Assembly: GCF_035627495.1 (NCBI RefSeq)
Contig: NZ_DASPLO010000076.1
Location: forward strand, 4,031-68,030
DNA from: Methylocaldum sp035627495
GTDB lineage: Bacteria > Pseudomonadota > Gammaproteobacteria > Methylococcales > Methylococcaceae
Length of the DNA stretch: 64,000 bases
Direction: 5' to 3'
Shown: piece after piece, positions 27,557-35,455 of the stretch
Position numbering within the stretch: position 1 is the stretch's first letter
Layout: the number at the start of each line of letters is the position of its first letter
Program-made: the position numbers and the translations under genes
The notes under the pieces: model-generated
What the model was told of the DNA's origin: nothing
The model's input: only the letters and a program-made list of their open reading frames with translations
The model's database searches: none

Positions 27557-28024
27557 ATGAATCTCGGCAGACTCAGATGGGCCCGACTGTGCCTGGTTGA
27601 ATTGAAGCGCCTTTGGCTGGTGAAGATATTCGGCATGGACATCCACCCGTCTAGCCAGTTTTCGCTGTCCACCAAATTCGATTTGACCAATCCCAGGGGG
27701 ATTCACGTGGGCGAAGAGTCTTACATCGCTTTTGATGTCGCCATTCTTACGCACGACATAACTCGCGGCGTGCGCTTGCACACCCGCATCGGAAACCGGT
27801 GCTTCGTGGGGGCCAGAAGCATCATCCTGCCCGGGATCACCGTCGGAGACGAAAGCATCGTCGGAGCCGGCTCGGTGGTCACGCGCGACGTACCGTCCCG
27901 GACGATCGTGGCGGGCAATCCGGCCCGCGTCATCAAAACTGGCTTGGAGGTCGGGCGCTTCGGCCGGCAGGAAGGCGCCGACGAGATGCAAGACCGCACT
28001 GCGCTGGAAAACGGTCTCGACTAA
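27557..28024 (+). CDS. Hexapeptide-repeat acyltransferase (WcaF/serine-acetyltransferase-like)
   Basis: A 155-residue left-handed beta-helix acyltransferase that probably O-acetylates a sugar of the EPS. Hexapeptide repeats are seen from about residue 45 to 115 (VGEESYIAFDVAILTHD, RIGNRCFVGARSIILPG, VGDESIVGAGSVVTRDV). The family-specific end is VAGNPARVIK. The active-site histidine is likely the one in LTHD. It lies between the polymerase and the first GT4 gene. Confidence 0.88.
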   Translation: MNLGRLRWARLCLVELKRLWLVKIFGMDIHPSSQFSLSTKFDLTNPRGIHVGEESYIAFDVAILTHDITRGVRLHTRIGNRCFVGARSIILPGITVGDESIVGAGSVVTRDVPSRTIVAGNPARVIKTGLEVGRFGRQEGADEMQDRTALENGLD

Positions 28025-28085
28025 TGACCACGAACGAGAACCGACTGAAGGGGATGGAAAAATAAAAATTAACGGGGGGATTCAA

Positions 28086-29303
28086 ATGCCAAGTTGTCTG
28101 ATTGTTGTCGAAAATCTTCCGGTGCCGTTGGATCGCCGCGTATGGCAGGAGGCGACCGCGCTCCGCGATGCCGGTTGGCAAGTTACGGTGATCTGCCCAG
28201 CTACGGAAAAGTACCCCGAACGGGAAGCCGTGATCGACGGCATCCGGGTCTACCGTCATCCTTTGCCGCTCGAGGCCAAGGGCGCATTGGGCTTTTTACT
28301 GGAATACGGCGCAGCGCTGTTCCACGAAACGCGTTTGGCGTTCAAAGCGTTTCGACGCCACGGGTTCGATATCGTCCACATTTGCAACCCGCCCGATCTT
28401 CTGTTCTTGGTCGCGCTGCCCTATAAAGCGCTCGGCCGGCCGCTGATCTTCGATCATCACGACATCTGTCCGGAACTTTACGAATCCAAGTTCAAGAAAC
28501 GCGGCCCGATGCATACCTTGCTGCGGATCTTCGAAAGACTCACGTTCCGGTTTGCGGACGTGGTCGTCTCGGCCAACGAGACATTCAAGGAACTGGCCGT
28601 GAAGCGCGGCGGCAAGCATCCGGACGATGTGTTCACCGTATACAGCATTCCGGACCTTAACAAGTTCAAACGGGTGCCGACTAGCGAAGCGAAAAACACC
28701 ATCACGGTGGGATACGTAGGCGTCGTGGGCGCTCAGGACGGGGTCGACAACCTGATTCGTGCCGTCGCAGCGCTACGCAACGAATCCGGAGTGCCGGGAT
28801 TCACCTGCAAGATCGTCGGCGACGGACCGGAACTTCCGACGCTGAAAGCCTTGGCTCAGTCACTGGGGGTGGCCGATATTTGCCGGTTCACCGGCTTCCT
28901 ATCCGGCGAATCCTTCCTGGCCGCTCTATCCAGCTTCGACATCGGCATCATTCCCGATCCCTTCGACATCTATAACGACAAAATCAGCATGAACAAAGTG
29001 TTCGAATACTCCGCCCTGGGGGTGCCCATCGTCGCCTTCGAGCTCGCGGAGACCAAACGCCTCCTCGGCAATGCCGCCCGTTACGCGCCCGATCATACGC
29101 CGGAGGGACTGACATCCGCCGTGGGCGCCCTTCTGAAGGACGAGTCCCTGCGTCGAAACTATGCCGAGCGCGCCTTGGAACGCGCTCGCATACATTTTCA
29201 CTGGCCCGATCAGGTCGCTACCCTTCTCGCGGCCTACGATCGAGCGCTGATGCGCCGCGCCGGTTTCGATGAAGCGCGTGCCGTTCGGAGCGAGCATTCA
29301 TGA
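28086..29303 (+). CDS. Glycosyltransferase family 4
   Basis: A 405-residue GT-B fold glycosyltransferase. The N-terminal Rossmann half begins with LIVVENLPVPLDRRVWQEA, typical of EPS GT4 enzymes. The C-terminal half (from about residue 200, ITVGYVGVVGAQDGVDNLI) has the nucleotide-sugar binding region with IVGDGPEL and the E-x7-E-like segment NKVFEYSALGVPIVAFELAE. Its stop overlaps the next start as ATGA. The sugar it adds is unknown. Confidence 0.93.
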   Translation: MPSCLIVVENLPVPLDRRVWQEATALRDAGWQVTVICPATEKYPEREAVIDGIRVYRHPLPLEAKGALGFLLEYGAALFHETRLAFKAFRRHGFDIVHICNPPDLLFLVALPYKALGRPLIFDHHDICPELYESKFKKRGPMHTLLRIFERLTFRFADVVVSANETFKELAVKRGGKHPDDVFTVYSIPDLNKFKRVPTSEAKNTITVGYVGVVGAQDGVDNLIRAVAALRNESGVPGFTCKIVGDGPELPTLKALAQSLGVADICRFTGFLSGESFLAALSSFDIGIIPDPFDIYNDKISMNKVFEYSALGVPIVAFELAETKRLLGNAARYAPDHTPEGLTSAVGALLKDESLRRNYAERALERARIHFHWPDQVATLLAAYDRALMRRAGFDEARAVRSEHS

Positions 29304-30202
29304 GCGCCGTTCCCACCGTCGAACATGGGCGCTGCGCGGAGGTGGACGCGCTGCTTTTCACCACCACCGATAGCGTCGGCGGTCGTGCCGACGAACTGGA
29401 GCGAATGATTCGGAGCGTCGAGCGCGCAGTGGCGACATCCGACCTTCGCATCGTTCAGTATTTGCTGCTGCAGCGTCACGGTCCCGACCGGCCGTTGCCT
29501 AAAATGCCGGACTATATTCGGGTAACGGCGATTCCCGAGCGAGTGTCGCTCTCCAAGGCGCGAAATATCCTTATGGACTTGGCACGCAAAGACGGCATGT
29601 TCGAGCGCTCGTTGATGATCGCGTTTCCCGACGACGATGCTTGGTATCCGGAGGGCACGCTGGAAGGCATGCTGGCGTTGTTCGCCGGCGATGCCTCTCT
29701 CGATCTCGCCATATGCCGCTATTCGTCCTCGCCTTCGCCACTCTCCGCCCTACCCCGAGATTTGCGCGCCGCACGGCCGGTGAGCGTCGGCAAGCTCGTC
29801 GCCAACGCCTCGTCCAACACGATTTTCATGCGAGCCGCTCGCGCCGCGCAAATCGGGGATTTCGACGAGTCCTTGGGCGTTGGCGCGTCGATCAACGGCG
29901 GAGAAGATCTCGACTTTGCCCTGCGCGCCTATGTCGCCTCCGGAGAAAAAGCAGTCTGGATCGACGCCCCCGTGGTGGGCCACCGAGACCCGCTCAAATC
30001 GCTGCGTGCCCATTACTATGCCGGCAGCCTGTACGCGATTTTCCGAAGCGCGGTCTCCAGCCGCACGATTGCGCTGCAAGCGGCGCGAAAAGTGCTGGTA
30101 GGCATCTACCTTCTGCTTCGCCGCGAACTGGCTTTGCCCGATTTTTCACGGGCATTGCAGCTTGCCCGACAAGCCGGAGGCAACGAGCCGGCGCGGTCAT
30201 GA
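29300..30202 (+). CDS. Glycosyltransferase family 2-like (GT-A fold)
   Basis: A 300-residue probable glycosyltransferase. It has a GT-A type nucleotide-binding region with the metal-binding DDD triad in AFPDDDAWYP (about residue 112-120) after LSKARNILMDLA. A second acidic region, NGGEDLDFALRAY, corresponds to the E/D-x-D catalytic segment. The opening ADVDALLFTTTDS-like part is unusual, so the family call is looser than for its neighbours. It overlaps both flanking genes by ATGA, so it belongs to the same translational unit. Confidence 0.8.
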   Translation: MSAVPTVEHGRCAEVDALLFTTTDSVGGRADELERMIRSVERAVATSDLRIVQYLLLQRHGPDRPLPKMPDYIRVTAIPERVSLSKARNILMDLARKDGMFERSLMIAFPDDDAWYPEGTLEGMLALFAGDASLDLAICRYSSSPSPLSALPRDLRAARPVSVGKLVANASSNTIFMRAARAAQIGDFDESLGVGASINGGEDLDFALRAYVASGEKAVWIDAPVVGHRDPLKSLRAHYYAGSLYAIFRSAVSSRTIALQAARKVLVGIYLLLRRELALPDFSRALQLARQAGGNEPARS

Positions 30203-31347
30203 GGAAGTCCATGAGAAAGCGGTTCGACACCGCCATTGCGGACGCCGTGTCCGTCGGCGATCAGCTCGATGCGCGCCGCGCCGCGCCGGCTTTGCCACAA
30301 ACCGGAAGGGGCGTTGCCCCTCGCTGGCGATGGTGGGTGCTGGCTGTAGCAGCCCTGGTTCTGGCCGGATCCGTCGGCTGGGGAGGATGCCGTTTCAAGC
30401 CGAAGGAGGCCCTGCCGGCGATTACACCGATCCCGATCGAAACCCGTTCGATCACCGAGTTTTCGAAGACCCAAGCCTCGGAAAATATGGCATCACCGCT
30501 GGTCTTCCGTGGCGGTCTGGTGATCGAATCCGCCTCCCCGCATTTCGGCGGGATTTCGGGCCTCCGAATGACGGAGGGCGGCCATGGCTTCGTCGCCGTT
30601 ACCGATGCCGGCTACTGGGTGCAAGGCCGTTTGCTCTACGACGACGGCCGTCCGAGCGGCCTTGCCGATATCGTCATGTCCCCGGTATTAGGACCCGAAG
30701 GAGAACCGCTCCGGCAAAGCGGCAAGGGGGACATCGAGTCTTTCGAGCTGACCGCCGAGGCCGCTTACCTGGGATTCGAAGGGTTCCGCAACGGGGTGGC
30801 CGTTTTCCGGCCGACATCCGGACTGCTCCTGCACCCCGGCCAGCTCTTGCCGATTCCGCCGGAGATCGCGGCACTGCCGAAAGGCCGCGGTTTGGAGGCT
30901 CTCGCCACGATTCCGGCGGGACACGCCTTCGGCGGCGCGCTCCTCGCCATCGCCGAGCGGGACCGAACAGGCCGCGGCATGGCTCCGGCCTGGATCTTGA
31001 AGGACGGGACAGCGCACGAATTCAAGGTTCGTCTGAAGGACGGCTACGACATCAGCGACGCCGTTTTTCTGCCGGAAGGCGATCTCTTGTTGCTCGAGCG
31101 CGGACTGTCGCCGCTCGGCGGTTTCAAAATGCGCCTTCGGCGTATCCCGGCGGACGATATCGGTCCCGGAGCCGTTCTGGACGGAGCGACGCTTCTGGAA
31201 GCGAATCGGCTGTTTCATGAAATCGACAATATGGAAGGCGTCGCGGCCCATCGCGACGAAGGGGGATCAACCATCGTCTCCGTCGTTTCCGACGACAACT
31301 TCCTGCCGGTTCAACGCAAGTTGCTGCTGCAATGGGAGTTGAAATGA
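30199..31347 (+). CDS. Membrane-anchored esterase-like (phytase-like beta-propeller) protein
   Basis: A 382-residue protein with a basic cytoplasmic N-terminus, one membrane helix (about residues 46-66, WWVLAVAALVLAGSVGW) and a large periplasmic domain. The domain resembles the 'esterase-like activity of phytase' family, with repeated segments such as GGISGLRM, FVAVTDAGYW, GFEGF and IDNMEGVAAH. It may remove or transfer acyl groups on the polymer, but no activity is proven for this family in EPS loci. A longer frame opens upstream inside the glycosyltransferase, but the ATG at 30199 overlapping its stop (ATGA) is the natural start. Confidence 0.78.
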   Translation: MRKSMRKRFDTAIADAVSVGDQLDARRAAPALPQTGRGVAPRWRWWVLAVAALVLAGSVGWGGCRFKPKEALPAITPIPIETRSITEFSKTQASENMASPLVFRGGLVIESASPHFGGISGLRMTEGGHGFVAVTDAGYWVQGRLLYDDGRPSGLADIVMSPVLGPEGEPLRQSGKGDIESFELTAEAAYLGFEGFRNGVAVFRPTSGLLLHPGQLLPIPPEIAALPKGRGLEALATIPAGHAFGGALLAIAERDRTGRGMAPAWILKDGTAHEFKVRLKDGYDISDAVFLPEGDLLLLERGLSPLGGFKMRLRRIPADDIGPGAVLDGATLLEANRLFHEIDNMEGVAAHRDEGGSTIVSVVSDDNFLPVQRKLLLQWELK

Positions 31348-32600
31348 GCGCGTCCAACGCCGATCGCTCCCGTCCGGTCGCGGTTTTTCTGTGCGAGGAT
31401 TTGCCGGTTCCGGGGCTGAACGGGTATTCCACCTACAACCATGCCTTCCTGAAGTACCTCGAGGCCCGGGACTTCGATGCCCACCTGGTGATTTGCGGAC
31501 CGCGCCTGCCAGCACCGATGTTCCGCCCCAGCCGTCGGCTGGGCTGTACAAGACTCCATGTCCACGTGCCGGGAACGTTTCGGCTGGGGGACTGGCGCCT
31601 GGTCGCAAACCCGCGGGCTCTGGTTCGATCGGTCTACCGCTGGCTGCTCGATAGCGCGGGAGGCGCCTGGACCCGCCGGCTGGCGGGATGGCGCGGCGCA
31701 GCGCGGGGTAGAACCGCGCCCATCGGTCGTTATCTGAGCGAGCCGGATCTCCGTCGGCTGGCGCCGCTGTTCGCCCAAATCACTCCCGACTACGTCTTCG
31801 TCGACACCATTTTCCGGACGCGGGCCGTGGAGTCGTTGCCGAACCATGCCCGAAAGCTGCTGATCGCCCACGACGTATTTCACAAGCGCTGCGAGTCGCT
31901 GGCGGCTCGCGGCATGACCGCCGTTCCGCCGGTGAGCCGGGAACAGGAGCAAGCCATCCTCGGCCGCTTCGACGTCCTGATCGCGATCAGCGACGAGGAC
32001 GCCCGCGACCTCGAGGATCTGGCGCCGGAAGCGGAGATCGTCACCCTTTCGGTGCCGGTCGAATCGCGGCCGATAAAGCGCCGGACCGTCCCGGAGCCCC
32101 ACATCCTGTATCTCGGCAGCCAGGCGCCCCACAACGTGGACGGACTACGCTGGTTTCTGGAGAACGTCTGGCCGCTGGTGCGGGAGGCACGGGACGATTT
32201 CGTCCTGGACGTGGCGGGCGAGGCCGGGCTTGCCTTGAATCCCGGCATGCCGGGAGTGGTCCTTCACGGTCGCGTTCGCGATCTGTCCGAACTGGCCGGC
32301 CGGGCCCTGTTCGCCATCAATCCGGTGCTGGCCGGCAGCGGCATGAAGATCAAGATGCTGGACTATTTCGCGTTCGGCCTCCCCTGCATCACGACCGGTG
32401 TCGGAGCGGCCGGATTTCCGCCCGCCGACGAAAGCCCCCTCGGGATCTGCGACGACCCGGCCGATTTCGCGGCAGCCATCCTGCACTGGGGCGGCGATTC
32501 GGACTTGCGCGAGCGCCTTCGCGAAAGCGCCCTTCGCTACGCGGGACGTTTTTCGGGCGAGGCGTTTTTTGCGCGTTTGGACGCCGTCCTGGGCCGATAG
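31344..32600 (+). CDS. Glycosyltransferase (GT4-type)
   Basis: A 418-residue GT-B glycosyltransferase. The N-terminal half opens VAVFLCEDLPVPGLNGYSTYN. The C-terminal half starts near residue 245 (ILYLGSQAPHNVDGLRWFLENVWP) and ends with the donor-binding region NPVLAGSGMKIKMLDYFAFGLP, as in the group of GT4 enzymes where the GSG-x-K-x-K-E pattern is found. The ATG at 31344 overlaps the preceding stop (ATGA) and has GGGAG upstream; it is preferred to ATG 31332. Confidence 0.9.
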   Translation: MSASNADRSRPVAVFLCEDLPVPGLNGYSTYNHAFLKYLEARDFDAHLVICGPRLPAPMFRPSRRLGCTRLHVHVPGTFRLGDWRLVANPRALVRSVYRWLLDSAGGAWTRRLAGWRGAARGRTAPIGRYLSEPDLRRLAPLFAQITPDYVFVDTIFRTRAVESLPNHARKLLIAHDVFHKRCESLAARGMTAVPPVSREQEQAILGRFDVLIAISDEDARDLEDLAPEAEIVTLSVPVESRPIKRRTVPEPHILYLGSQAPHNVDGLRWFLENVWPLVREARDDFVLDVAGEAGLALNPGMPGVVLHGRVRDLSELAGRALFAINPVLAGSGMKIKMLDYFAFGLPCITTGVGAAGFPPADESPLGICDDPADFAAAILHWGGDSDLRERLRESALRYAGRFSGEAFFARLDAVLGR

Positions 32601-32609
32601 GCGGAAAGC

Positions 32610-34073
32610 ATGAGCAGCACATCATCGACATTGGGCAACAAGGTTCTATCGGGATTGATCTGGTCGGCCGTCCGCAACTGGGGCGGTCGGCTGGCGAGCA
32701 TCGCCGTATTTTTCCTGCTGGCCAGATTGCTGTCGCCGGAGGAGTTCGGCGTGTTTGCCGCCGCGGCGGCGGTGCTCGCCTTCGTCGAGATCTTCGTCGA
32801 GCAGGGCCTCGGCGACGCCATCGTGCAGCAGCCCACCATCGGCCCGCGGGAATTGAATACGGCCTTCCTGGCCAATTTCGTCTTCGCCGTTCTCTTGGTC
32901 GCGGCCATGTGGTGGGGCTCCCCCTACATCGCTTCCGCGATGAAAATCGACCGCCTGACCGAAATTCTCCGGGTCGCCAGCCTGGGAATTTTCATCAACG
33001 CTCTCGGTCTGTGCCAGCTGGCTTTGTTCCGGCGGAATTTCCAGTACCGTTGGCTGGCCGTCAGGACTTTGGTCTCGACCTTCCTGGCCGGAGCGGCCGG
33101 GGTTTGGCTGGCCTTGGCCGGATTCGGCGTCTGGAGCCTGATCGGGCAATTCCTCCTCGGTGCGTTGATCAACCTGGTATTGCTCTGGGCCAAACCGATC
33201 TGGAAGCCGGGCCTGAGTTTCAGCACCACAGGGTTTGGACGGCTCGTCCGCTACGGAAGCAATATCCTCGGCATGCGCTTGCTGGATTTCGCCAATACCC
33301 GGGCCATCGAGCTGGCCATAGGCGCATGGCTGGGGGCCGCCACGCTCGGGCTCTACGCCGTCGGTTCCCGCATCTACACCATCATGATGCAGCTCCTCAG
33401 CTCGGTGGTGCTGGATGTGGCCCATGCCGGCTTCTCGCGGATCGCCGGGGAACGGGAGCGATTGGCCCAGGCGTATTACCGGGCGATCACCGCCACCGCG
33501 GCCCTGGCGATGCCTTGCTTCGTCCTCGTTTCGGCGGTCGCGGCGGAACTGTGCGTCACGGTGTTCGGCGCCAAATGGGCCGAGAGCGCGGACATTCTGG
33601 CGCCGCTCGCTCTGCTGGGGGCGGTGCAGACGCTCCAGTACTACAACGGCTCCGGACTGAATGCCATCGGCCGGTCCTCCACCACGCTGTCGATCGCAAT
33701 CGTCAAGGTGATGGGTACCGGCGCCGCGCTGATCGCGACGAAAGGGCAAGGCTTCGACGCAACCGTCAAGGCTTACGTGCTCGCGCAACTCGTCGCCACG
33801 CCGTTGAGCTTCTATTTCGGGAGAAAGCACCTAGGGGTATCCATCCGGAGGATCGTGCGGTGCGTTTTTCCGTTCGTCCTGTCGGCGGCGGCCATGTTTT
33901 TCGCGGTCGGAGCGATAAGCGCCGAGATCGCCGATGTAGGTCTGAACCCGCTAACGGATCTGGCCGTGAAGATTGGGGCCGGGATAGCGGTTTACGCCGC
34001 GGGGGTTGCGCTCCTGGGCCGGCGCCATTTGATTGAATCGATGCAAACTATCAAGTCCATGAGGCGCGGATGA
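32610..34073 (+). CDS. Lipopolysaccharide/EPS flippase (Wzx-like, MOP superfamily)
   Basis: A 487-residue inner-membrane flippase that moves undecaprenyl-linked repeat units to the periplasmic side. The N-terminus SGLIWSAVRNWGGRLASIAVFFLLARLLSPEEFG is diagnostic of the MviM/RfbX/WzxC-type branch, and about twelve to fourteen hydrophobic segments follow. GGAAAG precedes the ATG. The stop overlaps the pyruvyl transferase start as ATGA. With the Wzy-like gene at 26330, it marks the locus as a Wzx/Wzy-dependent pathway. Confidence 0.93.
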   Translation: MSSTSSTLGNKVLSGLIWSAVRNWGGRLASIAVFFLLARLLSPEEFGVFAAAAAVLAFVEIFVEQGLGDAIVQQPTIGPRELNTAFLANFVFAVLLVAAMWWGSPYIASAMKIDRLTEILRVASLGIFINALGLCQLALFRRNFQYRWLAVRTLVSTFLAGAAGVWLALAGFGVWSLIGQFLLGALINLVLLWAKPIWKPGLSFSTTGFGRLVRYGSNILGMRLLDFANTRAIELAIGAWLGAATLGLYAVGSRIYTIMMQLLSSVVLDVAHAGFSRIAGERERLAQAYYRAITATAALAMPCFVLVSAVAAELCVTVFGAKWAESADILAPLALLGAVQTLQYYNGSGLNAIGRSSTTLSIAIVKVMGTGAALIATKGQGFDATVKAYVLAQLVATPLSFYFGRKHLGVSIRRIVRCVFPFVLSAAAMFFAVGAISAEIADVGLNPLTDLAVKIGAGIAVYAAGVALLGRRHLIESMQTIKSMRRG

Positions 34074-35425
34074 TTGAACAAGGTTCTAGTAAGACCCAAA
34101 AGGCGATCAGGATCAAGAACGTTCGGGCGAAGGGGTTTCGCGCCCGCCTGAGAGAGTTCCTGCGGGTCCCGATGCTGTATCGGGAATGGCAGCACGAAAA
34201 GCGGCAATTGGCCAATCCGTCTTCTCCGGACCCGCTCAAAGCCTGCAACTCGATCCTCATCGCTCCGTGCGATCCGGTCACGCTCGCAGGCTCCAAGGGC
34301 GACGAGGCCATGATCACGGCATTCGTCGAACGAATCCGCGAGTTCAACCCCGACTGCCGATTCGGGCTGCTGACCTACCACGACCGGGTTCCCGAGACGC
34401 TTGCCGGCCTCGGCGCTCGCCCCGAGCCGGTCTGGGCGAATCCCAAATGGTCGCTCCGCCAACTGGTCCGGACCGTGTCCCGGTACGAGGGACTGGCGAT
34501 CGTCGGCGGCGATGTGATGGATGGCTACTACACCCCGCTGACCGCTCTGCGCTTGTGGGTGGTCGGCGATATGGCGGCGCGGCTCGGAAAGCGAAGCGCG
34601 ATTCTAGGATTCTCGTTCAACGACAAACCGTCCCCGCGTTTGCGGCGCTGCCTCGATTCGCTCGATCGGCGCTTCGTCGTTTCAGTCCGGGACGAGGTTT
34701 CGCTCGAACGCTTCAGGCGTTTCTCCGCTACCGAAGCACGGCTGGTCGCCGACGCGGCCTTTCTGTTAAGGCCCTCGTTCAGCGAACGGATCGAAGCCGT
34801 ATGCTTTTGGGCCGATTCGCAACGGGCGGCGGGGCGTACGGTGGTGGGCTTCAATCTCCATCCGATGCTGATCAAGGAGGGCGACCAAACCCGGCGCTCG
34901 GCGATGATCGACGCCTCGATAACCGCGCTGCGCAATGTCGCGGTGCGGGACGACGTGAGCTATCTGCTCATCTCGCACGATTTTCGCGGCGGCCCGATGG
35001 GGGACGAAGCCGTTCTCGGCCCGATTTTCGAAGGTCTTCAGGGCGAGTTGGGCGAGCGGATTCGCTACTGGAAGGATCGCTTCTCCGCAAAGGAATTGAA
35101 GGCGATCGCCGGCGTAACGGATGCGGTGCTTACCGGACGGATGCACTTGGCGGTCGCGGCGCTCGGCCAGGGCGTGCCGATCGTCGCCGTCACCTACCAA
35201 GGCAAGTTCGAAGGGCTCCTCAGACACTTCGATCTTCCCGAACGTCTGGCGGTGTCGCCCGAGACCATTCTCGTTTCTTCGCGCCTGGCGTCGCTGATCG
35301 ACGAATTGATCGCATCCCGCGAAGTGCTCGCGGCCTCGATTGCGGAATTTTGGCCGAGGGTTGAGCGACGCGCCTTGCTCAACATCGAGCCCTTCCTCGC
35401 GCAGGGGGCGGATGCCGCGTTTTGA
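34070..35425 (+). CDS. Polysaccharide pyruvyl transferase family protein
   Basis: A 451-residue enzyme of the CsaB/WcaK family, which adds a ketal-linked pyruvate from phosphoenolpyruvate to a sugar, giving the polymer negative charge. Recognisable segments are PCDPVTLAGSKGDEAMI near residue 65, DRRFVVSVRDEVSLERF near 204, and the C-terminal GRMHLAVAALGQGVPIVAVTYQGKFEGLL (about 361-388). Its start overlaps the flippase stop. It probably decorates the repeat unit before or during export. Confidence 0.9.
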   Translation: MIEQGSSKTQKAIRIKNVRAKGFRARLREFLRVPMLYREWQHEKRQLANPSSPDPLKACNSILIAPCDPVTLAGSKGDEAMITAFVERIREFNPDCRFGLLTYHDRVPETLAGLGARPEPVWANPKWSLRQLVRTVSRYEGLAIVGGDVMDGYYTPLTALRLWVVGDMAARLGKRSAILGFSFNDKPSPRLRRCLDSLDRRFVVSVRDEVSLERFRRFSATEARLVADAAFLLRPSFSERIEAVCFWADSQRAAGRTVVGFNLHPMLIKEGDQTRRSAMIDASITALRNVAVRDDVSYLLISHDFRGGPMGDEAVLGPIFEGLQGELGERIRYWKDRFSAKELKAIAGVTDAVLTGRMHLAVAALGQGVPIVAVTYQGKFEGLLRHFDLPERLAVSPETILVSSRLASLIDELIASREVLAASIAEFWPRVERRALLNIEPFLAQGADAAF

Positions 35426-35455
35426 ATCAGTGACGATAAAGCGAGGGTTTCAACA

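Noticed and set aside
29641..30198. N-terminal extension of the esterase-like frame into the upstream glycosyltransferase
   Set aside because: The extension is Arg-rich shadow coding of the glycosyltransferase; the ATG at 30199 overlapping its stop is the natural start.
32646..33830. A 394-codon minus-strand frame opposite the flippase gene
   Set aside because: Low-complexity, charge-rich translation typical of antisense to a hydrophobic gene; the plus-strand flippase is clear.
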